DNA from: Capsicum annuum
Lineage: Eukaryota > Streptophyta > Magnoliopsida > Solanales > Solanaceae
Length of the DNA stretch: 64,000 bases
Direction: 5' to 3'
Assembly: GCF_002878395.1 (NCBI RefSeq)
Contig: NC_061116.1
Span: 119,574,692 to 119,638,691, forward strand
Of this stretch, positions 1-12,129 are shown piece after piece (position 1 is the stretch's first letter; every line of letters starts with the position of its first letter). Under the pieces are notes generated by a model that ran no database searches, had not been told where the DNA came from, and saw only the letters and a program-made list of their open reading frames with translations. The translations under genes were made by a program, and so were the position numbers.

Positions 1-1754
1 TCCGAAGTGTGACCTTTACTTCTCAGATGTTAAAATATATTTTTTCTTTTTTAAATCAAGGGAAAAATGGTTTTATCACCCCTATAGCTCCCCAATCCAT
101 TTTATAACCCTAAATTCATCCAAACTAGTAAAAAGCTCCCAAATTCCTCATCCCCTTTCCCTAAAGAATATCAAGAAGGGCTTCTCAATTTTCTAAGGCT
201 TGTAGGTCCCAATCTCAAGGTTTTCTTTAATGTCCCTCCATCAAAAATATATGTAGAACTATCCTCTCATGAGAGTAAGTATGATGTTTTATTAAGCTTT
301 GAAAAAAATGCATCGTAAACCCTTTTTTATGAAGAAATTTTGTATTTACTATGGGGATTTTCCATGAACGTGAGGTGTAATCATGTGTATATACATTATG
401 GTTTTTTAGAATTGATTTTAGAGCTTAATTTATGAAATTTCCTCTCTCATGATGAAATCTACTTTCCTTAATATGTCATGGGTTGTACAAACAGATGATT
501 AAAATCTTGAGTTTAAATTCTTTACTATTATTTATGGATTGACCTTGTTTTATGATCTAATGAGAGGGTGTTTTCTTATTTCTAAATGCTCTTGTATTCT
601 AATGAAGAATTGCATGTGATTTATGAAACAGATGACCATTATATGTTATATTCTTGGAAGGAGAATTTTTTTGCATAAGTATTCATGTGATTTTGAAATT
701 AGAACTCTCATGTGGTGCTTAAATCTTTTGGTGGTCATTAACATGATTCTAAATGAAAGGGTTATGGACATGATATGATATTATATGGCTTGAAAGTCTA
801 GCTATGATGGTACCTAATATGAAATGCACATAAAATGAAAGGAATATATATTTATAAGTATGAATCATGGTTTTAAGAGGCTAAAATTAGGCTTAAAGAG
901 AGCTAGATAGTTACCCAAAGAAATCATGAGTGAAAGGGCTCATTGCTGGAAATCATATTCTACAAATGCGGGTATTATAATATGTTATCCTAAAAGAGGG
1001 ATAACTTAGGTGTCATGAAAGGTGGATTCCTACGGTATTCTTGAAAGGGGGTATACCATTATGTAGAAATTCCAATCCATATGGAAAACTCATATTAGGG
1101 GCTTGGCTGGCGAGTAAATGGCGGATTCCATATAGCCCGTGGAATTTTAGATTTGTAGGTTGTACCATCTAGATGAGAACTAAAACAAAGAGTTGAGTCT
1201 ATGTTTAATGAGGTTGATTTATGCTTTTTAACTATGCCCATGTATTTTTATCTCCATTATGATAAATTATTTTCACAGTGCTCTTAATTTTTTTATATGA
1301 AATATATGTTGTTGTTGGATTATTTTGCATACCAATATATTCCAAGTACTGACCATCCTCAGGCGGTTACATTATATCATAATATAGGTTCTGAGGGTCG
1401 TTTCTGTGGTCCACCACATAAGTATAACTTTTGGTTATGTCAAAGTTGGTGAGCCATCAATTTTCCACAAGGCATACTATTCATATGTTTATTTCTTTTA
1501 TTTTATGGTCCAACCGGGGGCCTTGTCTCGATTGAGATAGTTTGTCTTCAATAAAGGCTTTGCAGATGAGATTTGGTTATGTATTATCATAAATTTACTG
1601 GCATAGTTTGATTATGAGATTTTCTTAAACTTCATGATATCTTCCGCACTTCTATTTCATATAAATTATGCTTATGTTAGTATGCTAAGGGGTCTCTCAG
1701 GCATTTGCGGTTTGGGATGCCCATTGCGGCAAGGTCCTTGGACAGGTTCATGAT
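1..1754 (+). repeat. Diverged Ty3/gypsy LTR remnant
   Basis: No coding sequence is visible. Several blocks align in order with the LTR of the element at 2135-11580: the 'ggcttggctgg...' to 'gtaccatctag' block at about 1099-1172, the 'gggggccttgtc' block near 1515-1527, and the terminal block at 1690-1754 that corresponds to the LTR end with 'tttgggatgcccat'. The start lies outside the window and similarity is patchy, so this is an old copy of a related LTR rather than part of the neighbouring element. Boundaries are approximate. Confidence 0.55.
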
Positions 1755-2134
1755 AATTTCACTTTATTACACCATCTTATATCATCTTTTATTGACATGG
1801 AGGTTGAGATATTATGAGACGTGGTCCATGGCTATAGCTTAATCTAAGAGACTATTGAGTAGCATATTTCGGTAGCATGATAACAATTTTACATACACTT
1901 TCACATTTTATCTCATAATATTGGTTGAGAGTACTTGATTAATCCTAATTAAATTTTTAGGAAGTCTCATTCATAAATGACTTTCTTTAATTATTGGTCA
2001 TGAAATAATTAGTGTTGACTCACCTAGACTAATGTGCCTACCCTGTATATTAAAAATCTTATCACTATAGTGTTGGCTTATTCTGATAGGATGAAGTGGT
2101 GTAATTACTATTTTAGATTGTTGGAAAACTTTGA
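1755..2134. other. Non-coding spacer, possible eroded 5' leader of the old LTR element
   Basis: No ORF of note. A block near 1811-1830 ('tattatgagacgtggtccatgg') loosely resembles the primer-site and leader region following the LTR at 4269 ('tatcagagcatggttcatgg'), so part of this stretch may be the eroded leader of the older element. The rest shows nothing recognisable. It ends at the target site TTTGA of the next insertion. Confidence 0.3.
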
Positions 2135-4269
2135 TGTAACACCCCGCAAGAATCTTCTACGTGGTATCTCACTTAGTATCTGATTTGAGAGGCTAGCAAC
2201 TTGAAAATTTTCTAAGTGTCAAAAAGGACTTAGTCATATTTTAAGCTCCTAAACTTGTGTGATCTCTAAATCAATTTTTCCAATCTTGAGATATGGATTA
2301 TTAAGTTGTTTCATGTTTTGGGGAATTAAGGGGATGTGTCGGGGAAGTTTTAAATTTTTTAGACAACGTTAGAGGTGAGTTGTATGTTGAAAATAGTGAA
2401 ATAATGGGAAGTCGATGTGTCGCATCAATGAAATAGTGGACCGACGCGATATCAATGTATCGCATCGATTGGCACGTTGGTTGCCCAGTTCGCATTTTCT
2501 TTTTAATTTTTGGCCAGGAGTGGGTATATTAGTCAATTTTCCTCATCTAAACTCCGTCTTCACACGAAATTAAATTATTTTTGGGGCTAATGACATCAAA
2601 AACTACTTCTCTCTCAAATAAAGAACCCTAGGTTTTTCCCCGAAGATCAAGAAAACTCATCCTTAGAAGTCAAGAGTATCAAGAACTTAGTCAAGATTCG
2701 GGCTCTGCTCTTTCTCCTAAGTAATCTAAGGTACGTGGGGTTTTTCTGAGACTACATGGGCATAACAAAATTGTTTCAATACCATTTAAACATTGTGAGA
2801 TCATGAATTTGTAAAGGAATTATGTATAAAATCTTGCATTATGAATTCTTTAATGATATTATCATTTTGGTCTTGAGGCCTATCCCCCAAATTTATTTGT
2901 ACTTGTATATATGTATATATGAAATTGGGTTTGAATATTTAATTGAGAGCATAAACATATTGAATCCCTCTCTTTCTATGATTTCCCATTCTTTTCATAT
3001 GATATGGATTATTTCGGATGCATTTTGAGAAACATGATTCAAATGTCTTGATTATTGTTTATGACTTGATTATGTTTTTGAATTGAAGAGAGGGGGTTTT
3101 ACATGTTGATAAATATTGAAAATATATAATAAAATAATTGCATGATTTGTCAAAAATACATGACCACCACATGTTTGTTGGAATGTTGAAAAGAGAGATT
3201 CTTTGCATAATTTGACAAATGTTTTGAAGTGTAAATCTTCTTGAAATGTTTGAAGTATGATGGTCCAAACTTTATGTTTTGAAAGAAGATACTGTAACAT
3301 GATATATTATGGCTTCGAAATATGACTTGCAAGTATTGGTATGACGAGTTTAGAATAAAGAGTTTATTTCAGATTTCAGATTTTGAATTCAGAAAGATGC
3401 ATGTTTAGAACAAGATAAAAATGGGCACTAAGAGAATTAGGTGGTTAACCGAAGTAGTCATGGGTCATTCAATTCATTGCTCGAAATTGTGTTTTGCTGA
3501 TATAGGTATATTATTATTATACGCTGGCCTAGTGCCCTGTGGTATATCAAAACCAGAATTAGAAACTCCAATTATTGCGGCAAACTTGGGTTGGGGGCTT
3601 GGCTGTCAAGTCAAGGGTGGATCCTATATATCCCGAAGGATACTTTCAGAAATATAGGGTGTACCACCTAGTTTAGAAGTAATACAAAGAATGGAATTGT
3701 ACTGACAAGATTTTTTTAAGATCATTTAAGATTTTCCTATGTACTTTAAACTACTTCATGTACATTGATTTATGACTTGCTCTCACCTATGTTATATATA
3801 CAAATTTATTTTTTTTGGATTTCTCTGTGTACCAGTACAATTGTATTGACCCCTTATATTTCAAAGTCTGAGGCTCAGTCTAGAGGCCTTGGTAAGTTGT
3901 AAAGTTATCAGAACTAAAGAGTGCAATTGGTGAGCCTTCTTTATTCCGGAAGGCCTGTATGTTTTCAGACATTTGTTATTTACTTTGTTTAGGTCCACTG
4001 GGGGCCTTGTCCCAGTTTCATACAGTTGTTAATTTCATATGTAATAGAGATTTTGCAAACTGAAATAGATGTTGTTTAGTTGTTGATTAACTCATTATTG
4101 CATTATTAAATTTAACTCAGAACTTGACCATGATTCCATTTGTTTAAATTCCGTATATATTTTTTATTATTATGAATGGTATTCATGATGTATTGGACAG
4201 ATAGGGGCATCCAGGCCTATATAGTTTGGGATACTCATCACGGCTAGGGTCCCGACTCGGGTCATGAGA
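2135..4269 (+). repeat. 5' LTR of element 1
   Basis: It begins TGTAACACCCCGC and ends CGGGTCATGAGA, where the 3' copy ends in the canonical CA; the terminal CA has mutated to GA. It aligns over its length with 9268-11580. U3 contains a cluster of CGATG/CGCATC-type words at about 2400-2477, followed by a TATA-like TATATTA at 2525-2531. Short reading frames inside it (for example 3421-3657) are chance ORFs, because the matching positions in the 3' LTR do not keep the frame. Confidence 0.92.
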
Positions 4270-4273
4270 AACT

Positions 4274-4285
4274 TGGTATCAGAGC
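4274..4285 (+). promoter_or_regulatory. Primer-binding site, tRNA-iMet type (element 1)
   Basis: TGGTATCAGAGC lies 4 bases downstream of the LTR end. This is the usual minus-strand primer site of plant chromoviruses, complementary to the 3' end of initiator tRNA-Met. Confidence 0.9.
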
Positions 4286-4421
4286 ATGGTTCATGGTCCC
4301 ACACTTATAAGTAGGGGGCTATTAGGATTTTAGACATGTTTCCTTTCTTTGTGATTTAGTTTGTGTTGTAGAGTCTGAAAGTCCCCTAATCAATGCTCTC
4401 TTATGTTTTTGAAAAGCTATC

Positions 4422-5633
4422 GTGCCTTCACATCGCTCTACTGATTAAAATGTCCAAATCGAAGATGTCTGTCCTACCCATGGGATGAGAAAACATAATA
4501 AGGCTCACATTCTTAAATTTGTTTCTACTTTGGGAGTCCCTCCAATCCAGACTAGCCCATCCAAGGCACCTAGGGCTCCTCGATATGGGGCTGACTATAT
4601 CCAACCTCCCTAGAGAGAGATATCAAATGCTGAGTTTAGATAGTCAATGCATATGATTGCACAGTTACTGGTTTCATAGACTCGATGATCGAAGGATGTT
4701 GGGTCGACGTCTAGTGCATCTGAGACTACACAGGTGGATCAATTTATGAGGTTGAACCCACCTAAGTTTATGGGTAGAAAGGTGGAGAAGGATCCACAAG
4801 AGTTTGTGGATAAAATAGAGAAAATATTTTGAGTAATGCATGTGGATGAAGTGAAAGGGGTTGAATTAGAGGCTTATCAACTGAAGAAGGTAGCAAATTA
4901 GTGGTACAATGAGGAGGAAGATTCGAGGGGTAAAAGTATTGAGCCTTCTGTATGGGGAGAATTTTTGAAAGCTTTCTAGGAGTGATTCTTTCCCCAAGAG
5001 TTGAGGAAGTCCAAGGCTGAGGAGTTCATGAATTTGAAACAGGGGAAAATGAGCGTCAAAGAGTACACCCCGAAATTAAATCAACTATCCTATTTTGCTC
5101 TGGAATTGGTGGGAAACATGAGGGCCTGTATTTGTAAATTTGTGTTTGGTCTTTTGAATGACTTGGTGTTAGAGTGAAAAAGGGCAATATTGAATAGAGA
5201 TATGGACTTCTCCAAATTATCCATCTATATACAGTGGGTCGAGGTTCAGAAAAAGAGGGTTGTTAAAGTAAGAGAGAAAGATAGATAGGCCAAGAGGGCT
5301 AGACCGGTAGAACAGAGCTACAGTTAGCATCAAGATGGAAATGGGCGTAACAGGTGGCCAAAGAAAAAGTTTTGGAGTAATGCTCGGCCTGCAGCCAGCG
5401 CCCCCGTACCTAGACCTCCAGTTGACCGGTGGTTTCAAAATTTCCATCCTATCCATGGGCTGACAGTACAGGGTATGTCGTCTCAAGGGAGTATAGCACA
5501 ACCTGTAAGGTCATACCCTTGATATGAAATATGTGGAAAGTAACATCCCAGGAAGTGTGAGTTTGGAAAGTTAGTATATTATAGTGCGGCCAGCCAGGTC
5601 ACTTTCAGAGAGACTGTCTATCTGTTAGAGGGA
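4422..5633 (+). pseudogene. gag: Element 1 gag (capsid and nucleocapsid) pseudogene
   Basis: Gag would form the virus-like particle in the cytoplasm and package the element RNA. The frame starting at 4422 has GTG followed by a proline-rich N-terminus; an original ATG start appears lost. The capsid core is recognisable around 4746-5190 (FMRLNPPKFMG, DPQEFVDKIEKIF, KQGKMSVKEY). The zinc knuckle near 5520-5620 is eroded: expected cysteines are replaced by tyrosine and the histidine is lost. At least eight in-frame stops interrupt it. It runs in the same frame into the protease, as in Tekay elements. Confidence 0.85.
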
Positions 5634-7560
5634 GTGTTGGAGGTGCTAAGTCTCAATCAAATTCCTCAGTGCCACCACCACCTCCCTATTGAGGGCAGTC
5701 ACAATCGGTTATATGCCTTGTCCAATTGCCAGGAGGCAAAGGCCTTACTAGATTTAGTCACGAGTACGTTACAAATCTTCTCCTATGATGTGTACGTATT
5801 ACTTGATCTCGGGTCTACTTTGTCTTATGTGGCCCCATATGTGGCAGTTGATTTTGGGTTTGAGCCCGAAGTAATTGTGGAACCCTTCTCTGTGTCCACT
5901 CCTATAGGTAATTCTGTTGTGGATATATAAAAATTGTGTTATGTCTATTTGTAGCCGTGATACAGTGGCAAATCTCACAGATCTTGATATGGTGGAATTT
6001 GATGCCATTTTAGGAATAGACTGGCTCCATTCATATTATACCAAGCTAGACTGTAGAACTCAAAAGCTAACCTTCTCTTTTCTAAATGAACCGGTGATAG
6101 AATAAGAGGGTCATTCTTTAGCACCTAGAGGGAAATTCATATCTTACCTCAGAGCCTGTATACTCATTTCTAAAGGTTTCTTTTATCATCTTATTCATGT
6201 TAAAGATTTAAATACCGAAAGTCTTTCTCTTCAGTCTTTCCCTATGGTTAATAAATTTCCAGAAGTCTTTCCCGATGATCTCCCAGGAATACCACCTGAT
6301 AGGGAGATAGATTTTGGTATTGACTTATTGTTAGATACCCATCCTATTTTTATTCTGCCTTATAGAATGGCTCCTACAGAATAGAAGAAGTTGAAAGAAC
6401 AGCTAACAGATCTTCTTGACAAAGGCTTTATCCATCCTAGTGTTTCTCCCTGGGGTGCACCTATACTCTTCGTACGTAAGAAAGACAGTTCTCTATGTAT
6501 GTGTATAGACTACCGTCAGTTGAATAAGGTCATTGTCAAAAACAAATATCCCCTTCCTAGAATTGATGATCTCTTTGACAAACTTCAGGGTGCTAGGTGT
6601 TTTTCAAAAATCGACCTTCGTTTGGGGTATCATCAATTGAAGGTGAGGGAGGCTGATATTCCCAAAATAGCTTTCCAAACCTGATATGGCCATTATTAAT
6701 TCTTAGTCATGTCCTTCGGATTGACTAGCGCCCCTGCAGCTTTCATAGGTCTAATGAATAGGGTGTTCCGTTAATTTCTAGATCTATTTGTCATAGTCTT
6801 CATTGAAGATATTTTTATTTATTCTAAAAGTATGGAGGATCATGCCAATTACCTCTGAATTATTCTTTAGACCCTCAAAGATCATAGATTGTATGCAAAA
6901 TTTTCCAAGTGTGAATTCTGGCTTAATTCTATTGCTTTCTTGGGGCATATTGTGTCCTGTGAGGGAATTAAAGTTGATCCCTAAAAGATTGAGTTAGTAA
7001 TAAAATGGACCAGACCCACGACTCTAATCGATATTCAGAGCTTCTTGGATTTGGCAGGGCATTATCAGAGGTTCGTAGAGAGTTTTTCTTCCATAGCTTC
7101 TCCACTTACTAGGATGACACATAAAAAGGTGAAATTTGTGTGGTCTAACTCCTGTGAGAATAGTTTCAAGAAGTTGAAATACAAGTTGACTGTTGCACCT
7201 ATTTTATTCGTTCTCGAGGGTACAGAGGTTTTGTTGTATACTGTGGTGCATTCCGAGTAGGACTTGGATGTGTACTTATGCAGCATAGCAAGGTGGTAGC
7301 TTATGCATCTAGGCAGTTGGAGGTGCACGAGAGAAATTAACCCACTCATGACTTGGAGTTAGCGGTTGTTGTGTTTGCACTTAAAATATGGAGGTACTAT
7401 CTTTATGGGGTACATGTTGATATATTTTCTGACCATAAAAGTTTGTAGTGTGTTTTCTCATAGAAAGAACTGAATCTCAGACAGAGGCATTGGCTGGAAC
7501 TATTAAAGGATTATCTCATGAGCCTACACTATCATTCGAGCAAGGCAAATATGGTGGCCA
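5634..7560 (+). pseudogene. pol: Element 1 protease, reverse transcriptase and RNase H pseudogene
   Basis: The aspartic protease motif LLDLGSTLSYV is at about 5791-5823, keeping its Asp. A frameshift near 5925 moves the reading frame. RT follows: [20 protein letters not shown] (6460-6525), [25 protein letters not shown], then MSFGLTSAPAAF. The usual YxDD active-site box reads FIED (near 6800), so one catalytic Asp is lost. The RT thumb and RNase H linker (FLDLAGHYQRFVE, 7042-7080) and the RNase H start are readable up to a frameshift near 7258. RNase H continues in another frame with QHSKVVAYASRQLEVHERN-like coding, and DHKS is near 7431. In-frame stops include TGA in place of Arg codons and TAG in place of Gln. 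Confidence 0.88.
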
Positions 7561-9170
7561 ATACCCTCAGTAGATTATCTATGGACAGTCTTTCTCATGT
7601 TGAGGAAGGAAAAAGGGAGATAGTGAAAGATATTCACCGGCTTGAAAATCTAGGGATACGACTTTTAGATTTTGAAGATGGAGGAGTAGTTGTGCATGAA
7701 ATAGCTAAATCTTCTTTATGTGCGGAAGTTAAGGCGAAATAGGTAGAGTATCCTATCTTGATGCATATTAAGAAAGATGTAGGTCAACAGAAGGTAATGG
7801 AATTCAAAATTAGGGATGATGGTATTCTGAGGTACCAAGACAGGCTGTGTGTACCGAATATGGATAGTTTATGAGAAAGGATCCTCGATGAGGCTCACAC
7901 TTTGAGGTATGTTGTTCACCCAGGTGCTAATAAAATGTATCATGATCTTAAAGCTATATATTGGTGGTATAATATGAAATGTGATGTTGCTGATTTTGTT
8001 TCCAAGTGTTTGAATTGCCAACAAGTTAAAGTGGAACATTTGAGACTAGGTGGTTATTCCCAAAAGATAGCTTTGCCTATGTGGAAGTGGGAGATGATCA
8101 ATATGAACTTCATCATAGGAATTTTGAGGTCCCGAAACCAATATGATTCCATTTGGGTAATTATGGATCGGATGACCAAGTCAGCTCACTTTCTACCGAT
8201 GAGGACTAACTATAAGGGAGATGATTATGCAAAGCTATACATTGAGGAAATAGTTTGCTTGCATGGAGCACTAGTATCCATTATATCCGATTGAGGTATG
8301 CAATTCTCTTTGCAGTTTTGGCAATAGTTTTAGAGGGGTTTAGGTACCCAAGTGAACCTGAGTACTACATTCCACCCTCAGACTGATAGTAAGCTGAACA
8401 CACCATTCATACCCTAGAGGATATGTTGAGGACCTGTGTAATTGACTTCAAGGGTAGTTGGGTAGATCATTTGCCATTGATAGAGTTCACCTACAATAAT
8501 AGTTACCATGCCAGCATTAAGATGTCTCCTTTTGAAGTACTTTATAGGAGAAGGTGTAGATCACCGATTGGATGGTATGAAGTGGGTGAAACACGGTTGT
8601 TTAGGCCTGATCTTGTACATCAGGAAATAAAGAAGGTGAAAATCATTAGAGAAGGACTTAAGATAGCTCAAAGTCATTAGAAGTCCTAAGTAGATATTAG
8701 AAGAAGAGAGTTAGAATTTGAGGTTGGTGATTGGATATTTCTCAAAGTCTCCCCTATGAAGGGAGTCATGCATTTTGGAAAGAAGGGGAAACTTAGTCCA
8801 TGTTTTATAGGACCATACTAGATTTTGAGAAGGATAGGTGGAGTTACCTATGAATTGGAATTGCCCGCGAGTTTAGGCTCCGTACATCCCGTGTTTCATG
8901 TGTCTATGTTGAAAAATTTTATTAGGAACCATTCCTTGGTGTTGCCTATAGAGGAAATCAATGTGAAAGACTCATTGACATATGAAGAAGAACCCATTGC
9001 TATTCTAGATCATCAAGTCTGAAAGTTGAGAAGAAAGGAACTAACTTTTGTCAAGGTGCTATGGACAAATCAAAAAGTTGAGGAAGCTACTTGGGAGTCG
9101 GAGGACGATATGTGCGCAACATACCCAAAACTTTTTGATCCAGTGAATGACAAAATGGAAGGTACAATCC
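7561..9170 (+). pseudogene. pol: Element 1 integrase and chromodomain pseudogene
   Basis: The integrase zinc-binding region (H...H...CLNC) is at about 7890-8025. The catalytic core begins at about 8090, but the first catalytic Asp is Asn in this copy (NMNFI rather than NMDF). IISD is followed by a stop at about 8293, and a frameshift lies between 8295 and 8420. The C-terminal part continues with EFTYNNSYHASI (8480) and LSPCFIGPY (8790-8820), then [11 protein letters not shown] (8880-8914). The chromodomain spans about 8975-9150 (YEEEPIAILDHQV, then KVLW and EEATWESE). Chromodomains of this clade are thought to steer integration to heterochromatin. Confidence 0.88.
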
Positions 9171-9255
9171 TTGCCTTATTCTTTTTATCTTCTACTTACT
9201 GAGATAAATTGTACTTACGTGTGTTTCGCGTCATCATTCGGGGATGAATGGTCCC

Positions 9256-9267
9256 AAGGAAGGATAA
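9256..9267 (+). promoter_or_regulatory. Polypurine tract of element 1
   Basis: AAGGAAGGATAA abuts the TG of the 3' LTR. It is the plus-strand primer position; one T interrupts the purine run. Confidence 0.75.
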
Positions 9268-11580
9268 TGTAACACCCCACAAAATCTTCTACGTGGTAAG
9301 TTACCTAGTATCGTGTTTGAGAGGCTAGCAATTGAAAATTTCCTAAGTGTCAAATGGGACCTAGTCATATTTTAAGCTCCTAAACTTTTGTGATCTCTAA
9401 TCAATTTTTCCAATCTTGAGATATGGATTATTAAGTTGTTTCATGTTTTGGGGAATTAAGGGGATGTGTCGGGGAAGTTTTAAATTTTTTAGACAATGTT
9501 AGAGGTGAGTTGTATGTTGAAAATAGTGAAATAATGGGAAGTCGATGTGTCGCATCAATGAAATAGTGGACCGACGCGATATCAACGCATCACATCGATT
9601 GGCACGTTGGTTGCCCTGTTCGCATTTTCTTTTTAATTTTTGGCCAGGAGTGGGTATATTAGTCAATTTCCCTCGTTTAAACTCCGCCTTAACACAAAAT
9701 TAAATTATTTTTGGGGCTAATGACTTCAAAAACTACTTCTCTCTCAAATCAAAAATCCTAGGTTTTCCCCCAAAGGTCAAGAAAACTCATCCTTAGAAGT
9801 CAAAAATATCAAGAACTTAGTCAAGATTTAGGCTTAATTCTTTCTCCTAAGTAATCTAAGGTACGTGGGGTTTTCCTAAAACTACCTGGGCATAAAGAAA
9901 TTGTTTCAATACCATTTAAACATTGTGAGATCATGAATTTGTGAATGGTTTTGGAATTATGTATAAAATCTTGCATTATGAATTCTTTAATGATATTATC
10001 GTTTTGGTCTTGAGGACTTCGCCCAAATTTAATTGTACTTGTATATACGTATGTATGAAATTGGGTTTGAATATTTAATTGAGAGCATGAACATATATAA
10101 TCCCTCTCTTTCTATGATTTCCTATTCTCTTCATATGATATGGATTATTTCGGATGCATTTTGAGAAACATGATACAAATGTGTTGATTATTATTTATGA
10201 CTTGATTATGGTTTCAAATTGAAGAGAGGGAGTTTTACATATTGATAAATGTTGCATGATCTGTCAAAAATACATAACCACCATATATTTGTTGGAATGT
10301 TGAAAAGAGAGATTATTTGCATAATTTGACAAATATTTTGAAGTATGAATCTTCTTAAAATGTTTGAAGTATGGTGGTCCAAACTTTATGTTTTGACAGA
10401 AGAGACTGTAACATGATATCTTATGGCTCAGAAATATAACTTGCAAGTCTTCGTATGACGATACCAAATCGGATAAGGCCATGGTAAAATTCAGAATAAA
10501 ATATAGATTTAATTTCAGATTTCAAATTTTGAATTCAGAAAGATGTATATTTAGAACAGGATAAAAATGGGCACTAAGAGAATTAGGGGTTTATCTGAAG
10601 TAGGCATGGATCACTTGATTCATTGTCTGAAACTGTGTTTTGCTGATACGGGTATATTAATATTATTATATGCTGGCCTAATGCCCTGCGGTGTATCAGA
10701 ATCAAAATTAGAAACTCCAACTCTTGCGGCAAACTCGAGTTGGGGGCTTGGCTGCTGAGTCTAGGGCGAATTCCGTATAGCTTGTGGGATACTTTCAGAA
10801 ATGTAGGATGTACCACCTAGTTCAGAAGTCATACAAAGAATGGAATTGCATTGACAATATTGTTTTAAGATCATTTAAGACTTGCCCTTGTACTTAAACT
10901 ACTTCATGTACTTTGATTTATGACTTGCTCTATGTGTCTTCCTTGCCAACCTTCGGTTCTATAAGGAAGTAAGTAGAAGATGAGCCTCCAACATACATTT
11001 CAGGGAAGGACCCCTCCGATGGCATACTGACTTTGCACCAAAAACAATTAAAGCCTTTTTTCGGCATCCCTTCTTAGACTTCTTATTCCTTTCCCCTATG
11101 TTATATATACAAATTCTTTTTTTTGGGTTTTGCTCTATGTACCAATACAACTATATTGACCTCCTATATTTTAGGGTCTGAGGCTCAATCTAGAGGTCCT
11201 ACTAAGAAGTAGAGTTATCAGAATTGAAGAGTACAGTTGGTGAGCCTTCTTTATTTCAGAAGGCCTGTGTATTTTTCAGACATTTGTTATTTACTTTGGT
11301 TTAGGTCCACTGGGGGTCTTATCCCAGTTTCTGACAGTTGTTACTTTCGTATGTAATATAGATTTTGCAGAATGAAATTAATGTTGTCTAGTTGTTAATT
11401 AACTCATTATCGCATTGTTCAATTAACTCGGAACTTGACCATGATTCCTTTTGTTTAAGTTCCACATCTTTTCTTTATTGTTATGAATGGTGTTCATGAT
11501 GTACCAGACAAATAGGGGCATCTGGGCCTATATCATTTCGGATGCTCGTCACGGCTAGTGTCCCGACTCAGGTCGTGACA
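9268..11580 (+). repeat. 3' LTR of element 1
   Basis: It begins TGTAACACCCCAC and ends GGTCGTGACA. It aligns with 2135-4269, keeping the U3 word cluster at about 9540-9605. It is about 180 bp longer, mostly because of an extra block at 10932-11091. The ORF at 10567-10758 is the chance counterpart of one in the 5' LTR. Confidence 0.92.
10932..11091. other. 160-bp insertion inside the 3' LTR of element 1
   Basis: The LTR sequence 'gacttgctct' / 'cctatgttatatata', continuous at about 3775-3800 in the 5' copy, is split here by about 160 bp. The insert has no obvious terminal inverted repeats and no clear target duplication. It contains a less AT-rich stretch around 11000-11040. Its origin is unknown; filler DNA from break repair, possibly organellar, is one explanation. 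Confidence 0.7.
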
Positions 11581-12129
11581 CTTGAGTAGTTGGGGTGGTG
11601 GTTCTCTCCATCACTTTAGATTAGCGTAGGTTATCGATGTTTCTTTCTAGGTACTCTTGTTCCGTACTCATTCTTGATTTTCTTTTTTTTTTTCTTATTT
11701 TTCTACACCTCATGGATGTATTGGTTCGAGTAGTAAATCATAGATTGCACAATATTGGCATTGTTGAGTTTGAGGTAGTGGTTGACAAACTTAAAAGCCT
11801 ATCAGACCTCTCTCTATTTATCTTACGCCTGCTCAGATTTAAGATACTTAACTTATTGATATCATTCCATATTAGAGGCTTGTACTTGTGACAACCAGAT
11901 ATAGAATGTGACTTTGAAATATCATTTCATCTTTGAGTATCATTGGGGATTCTTCTTCTTTTTTTTTCTCTTGATTTATTAATTATTGAGTTTTGGTTGG
12001 GTATGCTTATCTGCATCCGAGGATGTAATAAGTGCCATCACGTATTTTATTTTGGATCGTGCCAACAAATGATTTTTTTTAAATCTTATTTGTTAAACCT
12101 CTAACCCATATCTTAAACAGGGACGGCTC
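11581..12129. other. Spacer without recognised genes
   Basis: This is the sequence to the right of the element 1 target site. It contains T-rich runs near 11680-11700 and 11950-11970. The 84-codon frame at 11637-11891 shows no family features. Nothing else is recognised. Confidence 0.4.

Larger units (their letters stand above)
2135..11580 (+). mobile_element. Element 1: Ty3/gypsy chromovirus (Tekay/Del type), structurally complete but dead
   Basis: Two long LTRs (2135-4269 and 9268-11580) flank a primer site, a gag-pol region in the order gag, protease, RT, RNase H, integrase, chromodomain, and a polypurine tract. That order plus the C-terminal chromodomain defines a chromovirus; the single gag-pol reading frame and the iMet primer site fit the Tekay/Del clade. 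The flanks are TTTGA (2130-2134) and CTTGA (11581-11585), a 5-bp target duplication with one mismatch. Coding capacity is lost through many stops and at least three frameshifts. The two LTRs differ by many substitutions and a 160-bp insertion in the 3' copy, so the insertion is not recent. Confidence 0.92.

Noticed and set aside
3421..3657. 78-codon ORF with a neat ATG
   Set aside because: It lies wholly inside the LTR of element 1, and the matching part of the 3' LTR does not keep the frame.
4269..9268. Possible endogenous pararetrovirus instead of a retrotransposon
   Set aside because: Paired LTRs, a polypurine tract, integrase and a chromodomain are present, and no movement or coat protein is seen; this is a Ty3/gypsy element.
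11637..11891. 84-codon hydrophobic ORF
   Set aside because: It derives from T-rich DNA and has no motif, neighbour or conserved counterpart to support a gene.
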